NCBI GenBank assembly: GCA_027364825.1
Contig: DAHXOM010000014.1
Location: 1-11,835, forward strand
Direction of reading: 5' to 3'
Origin: a bacterium
GTDB lineage: Bacteria > JAMCPX01
Length of the DNA: 11,835 nucleotides
A program made the translations under genes and the position numbers. The stretch's first letter is position 1. Every line of letters begins with the position of its first letter. The notes below the pieces were generated by a model. That model saw only the letters and a program-made list of their open reading frames with translations, ran no database searches and was not told the origin of the DNA. Positions 1 through 7,360 of this stretch are shown piece by piece.

Positions 1-972
1 ATTTAATACTTTCGCCGCCTGCTTTGCAAAGTAGGTCAGTATCATGTACGCCCCCGCCCTTTTTATCGAGTACAGGACCTCCATCATGGCGGACTGCTCG
101 TCCAGCCATCCAAGCCGCGAAGCGGCTTTTATCATGGAATACTCGCCGCTCACATTATAGGCGGCGACCGGAAGGCTTGTTGCCTGCTTGACCCGGTAAA
201 TAACATCGAGATAGCTCAGTGCCGGCTTGACCATAACGATATCGGCGCCTTCCTCGACATCGGTCATAGCTTCATGGACTGCCTCACGTGCGTTTCTATA
301 ATCCATTTGATAGGAACGCCTGTCTCCAAACTGCGGGGTTGATTCTGCCGCATCCCTGAACGGTCCGTAAAAACTGCTCGAATACTTCGATGAATAACTC
401 ATAATCGGTATACCGGTAAACTTATTTGCGTCCAGTCCTTTTCGTATTGCCTGGACCATACCGTCCATCATGCCGGAAGGTGCAACAATATCAACACCTG
501 CCTTTGCCTGAGCAATGGCGATCCGGGAAAGATATTCCAGGGTCTTGTCATTATAAACCTCACCGCCGTCAACAATGCCGCAGTGTCCGTGCGATGTATA
601 CTCGCACATACAAAGGTCTGCGATAACGACAAGGTCTTTTACTTTATTCTTTATCTCCCTGATTGCCTCCTGCACAACCCCTGTTTCACAATAGGCATCA
701 GAGCCTGTTGCGTCTTTTGTCTTGGGAATCCCGAACAGTATTACCGCGGGTATGCCCAGCTCTTTCACCTCCTGGGCCTCTGCAACTGCGTAATCGATGG
801 ACTCCTGATAACAGCCGGGCATGGACGGGATCTCTTTCTGAACATGCTTTTCATGGGTCACAAACAGCGGATAGATAAAATCATCGACACTCAGATGCGT
901 TTCAGCCACAAGATTGCGCATCTGTTTTGACGACCGTATTCTTCTGCCTCTGTGGATAGGATATAGTGCCAT
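1..972 (-). CDS. hemB: Porphobilinogen synthase (delta-aminolevulinic acid dehydratase), 3' end outside window
   Basis: This cytoplasmic enzyme condenses two 5-aminolevulinate molecules into porphobilinogen, the first pyrrole of heme and other tetrapyrroles. I read 324 codons from the ATG at 972 with no stop before the window edge. The family is about 320-330 residues, so only a few C-terminal residues are missing. The zinc-type cysteine cluster is present (DLCMCEYTSHGHCG, Cys121, Cys123, Cys131). Both active-site lysines are visible: Lys196 in SSKYSSSFYGPFRDA and Lys249, the expected Schiff-base lysine, in VMVKPALSYLD. A loop reads APSGMMDG where many homologues have APSDMMDG; E. coli also varies there, so activity is not in doubt. 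The start is supported by AAGGAG eight bases upstream. The gene follows the glycosyltransferase by 35 bp on the same strand and may be read through from that operon. The identification is very secure. Confidence 0.97.
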   Translation of the reverse strand, partial: MALYPIHRGRRIRSSKQMRNLVAETHLSVDDFIYPLFVTHEKHVQKEIPSMPGCYQESIDYAVAEAQEVKELGIPAVILFGIPKTKDATGSDAYCETGVVQEAIREIKNKVKDLVVIADLCMCEYTSHGHCGIVDGGEVYNDKTLEYLSRIAIAQAKAGVDIVAPSGMMDGMVQAIRKGLDANKFTGIPIMSYSSKYSSSFYGPFRDAAESTPQFGDRRSYQMDYRNAREAVHEAMTDVEEGADIVMVKPALSYLDVIYRVKQATSLPVAAYNVSGEYSMIKAASRLGWLDEQSAMMEVLYSIKRAGAYMILTYFAKQAAKVLN

Positions 973-980
973 AAACCAAG

Positions 981-986
981 CTCCTT
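981..986 (-). promoter_or_regulatory. Ribosome binding site of hemB
   Basis: AAGGAG on the minus strand, eight bases before the ATG at 970-972. It is the strongest Shine-Dalgarno match in the five-gene minus-strand run. hemB can therefore be translated independently of the upstream glycosyltransferase. Confidence 0.8.
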
Positions 987-1007
987 TTTTTTAAAATATA
1001 ATACCTT

Positions 1008-1727
1008 TTACAGGGATTTGTACACAGACCTGAATTGTATCAGCTTCTTAAAATAATAGATCGAGTCCTGCACAATCCTGACTGTTGATTTTTTATGCTT
1101 GTTCCTCGCGTAAATACACGGTATTTCTTTTATCGTATACCCTGCTTTGTACATCCTGGCACATATCTCCGTGTCCCAGAACCAGTGCCGGTCCTCAATA
1201 CTGTCAAGGATAGTCAAGAGCTTGTGCCTGTTAAAAAACTTGATACCGGATTCCGTATCGTGCAGCGGCAGATCGATAAACATCCTCATCAGCATATTGT
1301 AGGTTCTGCCCGTGAATATCCTCGTGATTGAATGCGGGCTGAGGCGCGAGACCCTTTCGCCGATACCAGCATCGTACCCTTCACGGATTGCACGATAAAA
1401 GTAATACAGATAAACCGCATCTATCTCAAGATCTACATCGATATAGCCGACGATATCTGCTCCAGCAGCCTTAAACCCGTCTGCTACTGCCCTGCCCCTG
1501 CCGGTATTTTCATCATGGACAATACATCTCATCTGCATGTATGGATGTTTATTGATGATGTTGTTTATAATCTGCAGGGTATTGTCCGTGCTCTTGTCGT
1601 CTACAAATATCACCTCGAAGGTAAAATTGGCGTATGAAAGTATGTCTTTCAGCCTGCTGAAACTCTTCTCGAGGTGTGATGCCTCGTTGTAACATGCAAG
1701 CACAATGCTCAACTGCGGGTTAGCCAT
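1008..1727 (-). CDS. Family 2 glycosyltransferase, Dpm1/polyprenyl-phosphate sugar synthase-like
   Basis: A 239-residue GT-A fold enzyme of family GT2. The N-terminus LSIVLACYNEASHLEKSF is the usual GT2 nucleotide-binding strand. EVIFVDDKSTDNT (38-50) follows, then NTGRGRAV (74-81) and the metal-binding DVD at 97-99 (GYIDVDLEID). The later part, DTESGIKFFNRH (157-168) and HWFWDTEICARMYKAGY (181-197), is typical of dolichol/polyprenyl-phosphate mannosyl- or glucosyltransferases. These move a sugar from a nucleotide donor to a lipid phosphate on the cytoplasmic face of the membrane. There is no C-terminal transmembrane pair of the GtrB/ArnC kind, so it resembles the short soluble Dpm1 type. Its start overlaps the aminotransferase stop by 8 nt (ATGGCTAA), which implies coupled translation. 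I infer that it supplies lipid-linked sugar to the GT-C membrane protein two genes upstream. The sugar cannot be read from sequence. Confidence 0.88.
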   Translation of the reverse strand: MANPQLSIVLACYNEASHLEKSFSRLKDILSYANFTFEVIFVDDKSTDNTLQIINNIINKHPYMQMRCIVHDENTGRGRAVADGFKAAGADIVGYIDVDLEIDAVYLYYFYRAIREGYDAGIGERVSRLSPHSITRIFTGRTYNMLMRMFIDLPLHDTESGIKFFNRHKLLTILDSIEDRHWFWDTEICARMYKAGYTIKEIPCIYARNKHKKSTVRIVQDSIYYFKKLIQFRSVYKSL

Positions 1728-2868
1728 TGCATATCCGCCTTACAGCACGTATTACCCTGTCCGTCTCATGGTCGCTCATCCCTGAAGAAAGCGGGAGCGA
1801 AAGTGTCTGGTCCGAGATCGTCAAGGCATTGGGAAAATCAGAAGGTCTGTAGCCGTATCTCTTTTTATAGTATGAATGCAGGGGCAGTGATATGAAATGG
1901 ATCCCGGTACCTATACCCATGTCACCGAGTCTTTGGATAAATATTTTACGGTCTATACCGGACTTTTTCTTATCGATCCGGATCGTATAAAGATGGAGTG
2001 CATGGAGATAATCCCTGCCCTGATCACCGGGGAGTTCAATACCCAGGCCTTTGAATGCACGGTCGTAACGCCCCCATATATATTTCCGCCGTGCAAACCT
2101 TTTCGCATAACCGCGTATCTGGGACAACGCAATGGCCGAAAGCAGGTCCGGTATCTCAAAATTATATCCCGGCACCAGCGTATCGTACGGCAGGGTAACA
2201 TCCTTTTTCCCGAACCTCGACCACGCTGTCTTCGTTATACCGTATGACCTGAGCAGCCTGATCCTATCGGCAATTTTTTTATTGTTCGTCGTCACAACGC
2301 CGCCTTCGGCTGCTGTGATGTTCTTCGTCGCGTACAGGCTGAACACCGATGCATCGCCGATACTGCCGATGTGCTTCCTCTTATACGATGCCCCGAATGC
2401 ATGCGCCGCGTCCTCAAAAACAAAAAGTTTATGCTTCCGGGCTATACCCATAATGATGTCCATATCACACGGCCTGCCGTAAAGATGGACCGGCACGATT
2501 GCCTTTGTCCTTGTGGTTATGGCCTGCCGTATCCTGCGGGCATCTATATTACCGGAGCTATCGACGTCCACAAACCTCACCTCGGCTCCGGTATGTATGA
2601 TTTCATTGGCTGTCGCCGGGAATGTCAGGGGAGATGTAATAACCTCATCGCCTTTGCCGATACCGCACGCAAGCATGGATACAAACAAGCCCGCGGATCC
2701 GCTTGAAACTGCAACCGCATACCGTGCTCCGGTAAATTTTATAAAGGCACGCTCCAGCACTTCCGTCACCGCGCCCATACCTATCCATCCGCTTTTTAAA
2801 ACATCGTTCACCGATGCCGTATCAGCCGCCTGTATATCGGGCCTTCCGAAAATAACCTTATTTACCAT
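1720..2868 (-). CDS. DegT/DnrJ/EryC1/StrS family PLP-dependent aminotransferase
   Basis: A 382-residue fold-type I aminotransferase of the sugar-aminotransferase family, which usually converts a nucleotide-linked keto sugar to an amino sugar with glutamate as donor. Visible marks are AVAVSSGSAGLF (51-62, PLP phosphate binding), GDEVITSPLTFPATANEI (73-90), PVHLYGRPCDMD (126-137), EDAAHAFGA (152-160, with the cofactor-contacting Asp153 and His156) and the PLP lysine Lys182 in SLYATKNITAAEGGVV. Length is normal for the family. Its start overlaps the upstream membrane-protein gene by 11 nt and its stop overlaps the downstream glycosyltransferase by 8 nt. No dehydratase or epimerase that would make a keto-sugar substrate is in the window, so the substrate is unknown. 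It may act on a pathway encoded elsewhere. Confidence 0.93.
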   Translation of the reverse strand: MVNKVIFGRPDIQAADTASVNDVLKSGWIGMGAVTEVLERAFIKFTGARYAVAVSSGSAGLFVSMLACGIGKGDEVITSPLTFPATANEIIHTGAEVRFVDVDSSGNIDARRIRQAITTRTKAIVPVHLYGRPCDMDIIMGIARKHKLFVFEDAAHAFGASYKRKHIGSIGDASVFSLYATKNITAAEGGVVTTNNKKIADRIRLLRSYGITKTAWSRFGKKDVTLPYDTLVPGYNFEIPDLLSAIALSQIRGYAKRFARRKYIWGRYDRAFKGLGIELPGDQGRDYLHALHLYTIRIDKKKSGIDRKIFIQRLGDMGIGTGIHFISLPLHSYYKKRYGYRPSDFPNALTISDQTLSLPLSSGMSDHETDRVIRAVRRICNG

Positions 2869-4540
2869 GTATTTTTCCCGTCAGTTTTTGTATTTTAAAT
2901 TTTAATCCCCTGTCATTATACGAAGGATGCGGCTCTTTCAAAGCCATGGTGTAAGCCTCCACTGCACGTTTGTAATCATGCATCTTTTCGTACATTCCGG
3001 CAATAATGATGTAATCCGTTGACCTGAAAGAACTCAGATCAACCTTCAAGGCCTTTTGATACAGGGCTATGGCCTTTTCATATTCACCTTCATGGGCGTA
3101 CACATTGCCGAGCTCCTTGAGAGCAGGTGTATAATCCGGCTCTCTCTCCAGCACGTAATCACTGTACTCCTTGTCCTTTGCATAATTTCCCTCTTCACCG
3201 TATGCATTGCCCAGCATCGCATATCCCCACAATGATTTATCGACGCCCGGCAGGTAAGGCCTTGTCTGGATCTGCCGCGTCCACAGGGTAACACCGTTAT
3301 ACCAGGTCAGATCCAGCATAAAGCTTATGGCACTGTACGACAGTATAACAAGGAGTGGGATAAGGATAAAGAGTTTTCTGGATCCGGCAGTACTTGAGCG
3401 GAGTATCCGTGCCATGATTAATCCAAAACCCGCAAGTGATATATAAGCAAACCGATCGGCAATCTTGATCTGCAAACCTACGACATTGGATGCAGGCACC
3501 ATATTCAATAAGATCCATGCAAACCCGAAAAACAATGCTTTATCTTTTCTTATGTATTTCATGAATGCATAAAACAGGAAGATTATAAAAGGTATTGAGA
3601 GAACAAACAGGGGCTCCAGCAAGCTGCGGTTCAAGGGCTCTATATACAGCGGCGCATTGTTGAATGGAAAAAAGAAGTGTATGGCATATATGACAAACAG
3701 CTCAGGGAAAAACAAAAAAAACCAGTCATTGCTATAGCACTGCTGAAGAGTACTGGTTCCGAAATAGCTGGTAGAGTAACTATAGAGATTAAGGGTATAC
3801 AGGACCATGATAATCACGGGGACCGCAAGATATGCGATATATTTTTTGAAGCGTCTCTCGTCCTCAACGATAAACAGGTATGCCGCAAGTACACCCGGGA
3901 GCGGAAGTGCCGATGCCTTTGAAAAAAGAGCCAGTAAAAACATCAAAGAAGACAGGGCCAGGTATTTGCCGGAAAATCTTCCCGATGTTGCCTTTATGGC
4001 CTGCGTGTATCCATCTTTTTGTTCATTTCTTCTGTTTGTCCTGTAGAAATCCACAAACCAGAGAAAAGAGAGCAGGTAAAAGGTCATTGCCATCAGGTCC
4101 TTCCTGCTCGACACCCACGACACAACACCTGCTGTCAACGGATGTACGGCAAAGATCAGAGCGGACAACAGGGCGAGCGGGGCATCGTCAAACAGTTTCA
4201 GGAAGATTACGAAGACAAGTAGAACATTCGCTATCTCAAACAGAAGATTGCTCACGTGATAACCAAGGGGGGTCAATCCCCCTATAAAATAGTCGACCAT
4301 ATAACTGAGATCACGGACCGGATAATACTCGGTAAACTTATCGGTATAAACACTGTGCGGATCGAATATGTGCACAACGCTCTTTATGGAGAGGTGCATG
4401 ATCCTCGGGTTGTTGGCGATCATCATTTCATCGTCCCAGTTGACAAAGCCGTCACGCAGGGAAATACCGTGTACCGCAACCACCGTAAGAACAAGCAGGA
4501 CAATAAGCCATATATGTTTTTTGGCAGTATTATTGTTCAT
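2858..4540 (-). CDS. Multi-pass GT-C glycosyltransferase-like protein with C-terminal TPR repeats (TMTC-like)
   Basis: A 560-residue inner-membrane protein. An N-terminal transmembrane segment (about 10-25) leads into FVNWDDEMMIANNP (32-45), the acidic first periplasmic loop typical of GT-C enzymes. Next come YYPVRDLSYMVDYFIGGLTPLGYHVSNLL (72-100), HPLTAGVVSWVSSRKDLMAM (133-152) and NMVPASNVVGLQ (346-357) followed by ADRFAYISLAGFGL (361-374). All are characteristic of the bacterial relatives of eukaryotic TMTC O-mannosyltransferases. About ten hydrophobic segments follow each other to residue 410. The C-terminal region (about 435-535) holds about three TPRs, the clearest being PALKELGNVYAHEGEYEKAIALYQKALKVD (472-501). 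GT-C enzymes use polyprenyl-phosphate sugars as donors, which fits the Dpm1-like gene in the same operon. The TPRs may present the acceptor. The acceptor (protein, lipid or polysaccharide) is unknown. No good Shine-Dalgarno precedes the ATG. Confidence 0.85.
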   Translation of the reverse strand: MNNNTAKKHIWLIVLLVLTVVAVHGISLRDGFVNWDDEMMIANNPRIMHLSIKSVVHIFDPHSVYTDKFTEYYPVRDLSYMVDYFIGGLTPLGYHVSNLLFEIANVLLVFVIFLKLFDDAPLALLSALIFAVHPLTAGVVSWVSSRKDLMAMTFYLLSFLWFVDFYRTNRRNEQKDGYTQAIKATSGRFSGKYLALSSLMFLLALFSKASALPLPGVLAAYLFIVEDERRFKKYIAYLAVPVIIMVLYTLNLYSYSTSYFGTSTLQQCYSNDWFFLFFPELFVIYAIHFFFPFNNAPLYIEPLNRSLLEPLFVLSIPFIIFLFYAFMKYIRKDKALFFGFAWILLNMVPASNVVGLQIKIADRFAYISLAGFGLIMARILRSSTAGSRKLFILIPLLVILSYSAISFMLDLTWYNGVTLWTRQIQTRPYLPGVDKSLWGYAMLGNAYGEEGNYAKDKEYSDYVLEREPDYTPALKELGNVYAHEGEYEKAIALYQKALKVDLSSFRSTDYIIIAGMYEKMHDYKRAVEAYTMALKEPHPSYNDRGLKFKIQKLTGKIHGK

Positions 4541-4590
4541 AAGATGTTCTATAATATATTCGGGTTAAGAAAGGAAGATCTCTATGGGTA

Positions 4591-5172
4591 TTATTCTTTG
4601 ATATCCAGGGTATAAATGATTTTCGCCTGACTGCCGGCCAGCACGGACTTGTCCGGCACGTCCTTTACCACGACCGTCCCGCTGTGCACCACGGCATACC
4701 TGCCGATCTTTACCCCGGGGATTACCATACAACCGCTTAAAACAAAGCTGTAGTCGCCAACCGTTAGCGGCATATGACGGTCCGGAAGGAATTGCTTCAG
4801 CGGATGATCGACATGGCTGCCTTTAAAATGAGTGAACAGCATTGTTCTGAACCCGATGGTTACATATTTTCCTATAGTCATGGTGTCGTATAGATCGAGC
4901 AGGGCATCGTCGTTTATGTAGGCACAGTCCCCTACGGTCAGGCCCGGGAAGGATGCTTTATGATAATTTTTAAACTGGACCTTTCCGATGAATACGTTTT
5001 TCCCGATCTTTGCCCCCAGCATCCTGAGATAATAAACCCGCAGCTGCGGCAATGGTATCCAGTTAAAAAAGAACACGGCAACAGAATAAAAGGCGTACTT
5101 GAACAGGCCTTTAAACCCGACCTGTTTTATTGCACCCATCAATAAAGAATTATTTTCAGAACCCTGATCCAT
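4591..5172 (-). CDS. Left-handed beta-helix (hexapeptide repeat) acyltransferase
   Basis: A 193-residue protein. An amphipathic or hydrophobic N-terminal stretch (about 22-42, KYAFYSVAVFFFNWIPL) precedes hexapeptide repeats that build a trimeric left-handed beta helix (AKIGKNVFIG at 54-63, LTVGDCAYIND at 78-88, MTIGKYVTIG at 98-107, LTVGDYSFVLSGCMVIPGVKIGRYAVVHSGTVVVKDVP at 136-173). His115 in MLFTHFKG is a candidate catalytic base. Such enzymes usually move acetyl or another acyl group from acyl-CoA onto a sugar of a surface glycan or lipid, at the cytoplasmic membrane face. It is the first gene of the minus-strand run, 50 bp before the GT-C gene. It could acetylate an amino sugar made by the aminotransferase, in the way of PglD with PglE, but the N-terminal segment looks more like capsule or colanic-acid acyltransferases. 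Substrate unknown. Confidence 0.85.
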   Translation of the reverse strand: MDQGSENNSLLMGAIKQVGFKGLFKYAFYSVAVFFFNWIPLPQLRVYYLRMLGAKIGKNVFIGKVQFKNYHKASFPGLTVGDCAYINDDALLDLYDTMTIGKYVTIGFRTMLFTHFKGSHVDHPLKQFLPDRHMPLTVGDYSFVLSGCMVIPGVKIGRYAVVHSGTVVVKDVPDKSVLAGSQAKIIYTLDIKE

Positions 5173-5180
5173 GTATATTC

Positions 5181-5207
5181 ATTGTATTAATTTGGCCTGA
5201 TTGTCAA
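5181..5207 (-). promoter_or_regulatory. Candidate sigma70-type promoter for the acyltransferase/glycosylation operon
   Basis: On the minus strand a perfect TTGACA (5202-5207) is followed after 15 bp by TACAAT (5181-5186, five of six matches). The spacer is shorter than the usual 16-18 bp. A start site 6-7 bp downstream would fall at about 5174, almost on the ATG at 5172. The transcript would then have little or no leader, in line with the lack of a Shine-Dalgarno sequence before this gene. Seen by eye only. Confidence 0.45.
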
Positions 5208-5291
5208 CCACGTTAAAAATTCTGTTTTCTTACGGGGAAAATGTATTAGTAATTGCATAAAAGCGGCAACTATAATAGGAATGATGTCTAT

Positions 5292-5981
5292 ATGAATACC
5301 ATACAAACCAATCTCAGCAGATTAAGGGAAGAAATAGCCGGCGCATGCATGGAATCGGGAAGGAATCCGAACGATATCAAACTTATCGCCGTATCGAAAA
5401 CCATGAGCATCGATAAGATACAGGAAGCAATGGATGCCGGGCTTGATACGTTCGGAGAAAATTATGTCCAGGAGGCAGCAGACAAAATGGCCGTCTTACC
5501 TCCTTCACTCCACTGGCACTTCATCGGTAATATACAGAAGAACAAGGTCAAATACCTCGTCAAATCCTTTGAGCTTATCCACTCCGTGGGCAGCAGGGAT
5601 GTTGCCGCTGAGATAGACAAGAGGGCCATGCAAAAGGGATACGTTCAGCCCGTGCTATTCGAGATCAATTCCGGCGACGAAACGAGCAAATCCGGCTTTT
5701 ATGCCGTGCAGTTCCTCGATGCAGTCCAGTTCCTGAAGACGTTGAAGCACATACGGCCTTCGGGTCTCATGACCATGCCGCCGCCCATTGCAAACGAAAT
5801 GCAATTATCGAAATATTTTTCAGGGTTACGGGAAATGAGGGACAAGATCCTCAAGCAAGGAATGTTCGGGCAGTCCTTCAAAGAGCTGTCCATGGGTATG
5901 TCTTCGGATTATAAAATTGCTATAAAAGAAGGTGCAACTATGATAAGGATAGGGACAGCCTTATTCGGTCCAAGGGGGTAA
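5292..5981 (+). CDS. yggS: YggS/PROSC (PLPBP) family pyridoxal 5'-phosphate homeostasis protein
   Basis: A 229-residue single-domain fold-type III PLP-binding protein. The family carries PLP without known catalysis and keeps vitamin B6 and amino-acid pools in balance in the cytoplasm. Lys36 in KLIAVSKT is the PLP lysine. Other family marks are FGENYVQEAADKM, LHWHFIGNIQKNKVKYLV, FELIHSVGS, SGLMTMPPP, LSMGMSSDYKIAIKEGATMIRIGTALFG. I chose the ATG at 5292 because homology starts just after it. A longer in-frame reading from a TTG at 5253 adds 13 residues without family similarity and has no ribosome site. AGGA lies 11 bases before the chosen ATG, a rather long spacing. The gene leads a tight operon with proC, 2 bp downstream, a pairing common in bacteria. 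Confidence 0.95.
   Translation: MNTIQTNLSRLREEIAGACMESGRNPNDIKLIAVSKTMSIDKIQEAMDAGLDTFGENYVQEAADKMAVLPPSLHWHFIGNIQKNKVKYLVKSFELIHSVGSRDVAAEIDKRAMQKGYVQPVLFEINSGDETSKSGFYAVQFLDAVQFLKTLKHIRPSGLMTMPPPIANEMQLSKYFSGLREMRDKILKQGMFGQSFKELSMGMSSDYKIAIKEGATMIRIGTALFGPRG
5972..5978 (+). promoter_or_regulatory. Ribosome binding site of proC inside the end of yggS
   Basis: AAGGGGG lies five bases before the proC ATG at 5984 and within the last codons of the yggS gene, whose TAA is at 5979-5981. The arrangement fits translational coupling of the two genes. Confidence 0.65.
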
Positions 5982-5983
5982 TT

Positions 5984-6796
5984 ATGGAAAAAACAATAAG
6001 CTTTATCGGTGCAGGAAAAATGGCAGAGGCGATTATATCGGGGTTGCTGTCATCCAAAAAACTGACTAATGCACAGATCATCATCAGCGACAAATATGAC
6101 AAGCGGCGCATAGAGATAGAAGAGACCTATAACGTCAGGTCTACCCCGGATAATGCTGCATGTGTCAAAGAAGGCGACGTTGTTTTCATTGCCGTAAAAC
6201 CACAGGACGTGGAGGGTGTCCTCGAGCAATGCAAGGGGAAGCTCGGGCAAAAATTGGTCGTCTCTATTGCAGCAGGCGTAGACATAGCTTTCATAGAAAG
6301 TATCCTTGATAAGCAAACAAGGATCATACGGGTCATGCCGAATATTTCCGTCACTGTGGGAGAAGGCATGAGCGTTATCATCAAGAATAACAGCGCCGAT
6401 GCAACGGACATAAACCTGCTGAAGGAATTACTTTCGAGCGTCGGTGATGTAATAGAATTGAAGAATGAGGGACTGTTTCATGCGGTAACCGCTCTGAGCG
6501 GTTCGGGACCTGCTTATGTATTCATGTTCCTCGAGGCACTGTCGGATGCCGGGGTCAGGATGGGCCTGTCGAGGGAGATTTCCAACAGGCTCGCCATACA
6601 GACCGTCATAGGTGCGGGAAAGATGGCAAAGGAATCCGAACTCTCGTTTGCAACATTGAGGGAGGCTGTCACGTCTCCCGCTGGTACGACCGCAGAGGCA
6701 CTGGCAGTACTCGAGTCAAAGAGCATAAGATCGGCGATCGTAGAGGCCGTCAAAGCGGCGACGCTGAAATCGAAAGAGATGAGCACCCGGTCATAA
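5984..6796 (+). CDS. proC: Pyrroline-5-carboxylate reductase
   Basis: A 270-residue cytoplasmic enzyme of normal family length that reduces 1-pyrroline-5-carboxylate to L-proline with NAD(P)H, the last step of proline synthesis. The N-terminal Rossmann domain starts with ISFIGAGKMAEAIISGLL (5-22). VVFIAVKPQDVEGVL, VSIAAGVDI and RVMPNISVTVGEGMSVI follow. The C-terminal dimer domain carries the ProC signature: FHAVTALSGSGPAYVFMFLEAL, then LREAVTSPAGTTAEALAVLE. The gene sits 2 bp after yggS and its TAA abuts the ATG of the dCMP deaminase gene, so the three are almost certainly co-transcribed. Nothing unusual is seen in the reading frame. Confidence 0.97.
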   Translation: MEKTISFIGAGKMAEAIISGLLSSKKLTNAQIIISDKYDKRRIEIEETYNVRSTPDNAACVKEGDVVFIAVKPQDVEGVLEQCKGKLGQKLVVSIAAGVDIAFIESILDKQTRIIRVMPNISVTVGEGMSVIIKNNSADATDINLLKELLSSVGDVIELKNEGLFHAVTALSGSGPAYVFMFLEALSDAGVRMGLSREISNRLAIQTVIGAGKMAKESELSFATLREAVTSPAGTTAEALAVLESKSIRSAIVEAVKAATLKSKEMSTRS

Positions 6797-7303
6797 ATGA
6801 ACAAGAGGAAAAACAAAAAGGCGTTCGAACGGCCGTCATGGGACGAGTATTTTATTGAGATCGCAAAGGTCGTTTCATCGCGTTCCACCTGTATCAGGAG
6901 AAAGTACGGTGCTGTGATCGTCAAGGACAACGTGATCATCAGCACGGGCTACAACGGCTCGCCCAGGGGTATGATAAACTGCTCCGACATCAATACGTGC
7001 AAACGCAAGGAGCTCAATGTCCCTTCCGGCGAACGCTATGAACTGTGCGAGGCCGTGCACGCAGAGCAAAATGCTATCATAAACGGTACACTCGAGAGGA
7101 TGAAGGACGCGACGATCTATATTGCAGGGAGCGAGGTCGAGGAGCCCGGGTTTGCCGACGGAAGGCCGTGCCTTCTCTGCAGGCGTATGATCCGGAACGC
7201 ACAGATAAAAACGGTCATCTTCCTGTCAAAGGACGGCAGGATCAAGCGCACCAGCGATATCAGCACACTGGAAGACCCTGTTCCGGTATTCGGTCTGAAA
7301 TAA
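6797..7303 (+). CDS. Deoxycytidylate (dCMP) deaminase family protein
   Basis: A 168-residue zinc-dependent deaminase that converts dCMP to dUMP and so feeds dTMP synthesis. The catalytic zinc site is complete: His88 and Glu90 in VHAEQNAII, and Cys125 and Cys128 in GRPCLLCRRMI. Upstream marks are WDEYFIEIAKVVSSRSTC (15-32) and YGAVIVKDNVIISTGYNGSPRG (37-58), typical of the ComEB/dCMP deaminase group. An extra cysteine-bearing insert (NCSDINTCKRKELNVPSGERYELCEA, 61-86) resembles the second zinc or structural site of this subgroup. Its ATG directly follows the proC TAA (TAAATG) and no good Shine-Dalgarno is present, so translation probably depends on coupling. The 57-bp convergent gap after it (7304-7360) has a T-rich run but no hairpin that I can call a terminator. 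Confidence 0.92.
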   Translation: MNKRKNKKAFERPSWDEYFIEIAKVVSSRSTCIRRKYGAVIVKDNVIISTGYNGSPRGMINCSDINTCKRKELNVPSGERYELCEAVHAEQNAIINGTLERMKDATIYIAGSEVEEPGFADGRPCLLCRRMIRNAQIKTVIFLSKDGRIKRTSDISTLEDPVPVFGLK

Positions 7304-7360
7304 CCTGAAAGTCCAATAAGAAGAAGGTGTATTTATTTTTTGATCTCAGCGCGCCAAGCC

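Noticed and set aside
1897..2905. Several plus-strand open frames inside the aminotransferase gene
   Set aside because: They are antisense shadows of a well-supported gene and show no family features or ribosome sites of their own.
5271..5276. Perfect TATAAT as a promoter for yggS
   Set aside because: No -35 hexamer lies 16-18 bp upstream, and it sits directly against the AGGA used for translation, leaving almost no leader. Kept only as a weak possibility.
5253..5291. TTG-initiated 13-residue extension of the YggS-like protein
   Set aside because: The extension has no similarity to the family, no ribosome site stands before the TTG, and the ATG at 5292 gives a normal 229-residue protein.
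7304..7360. Terminator between the convergent deaminase and barrel-protein genes
   Set aside because: There is a T-rich run (tatttatttttt), but the GC-rich part (ctcagcgcgccaagcctcag) is a direct, not inverted, repeat and cannot form a proper stem.
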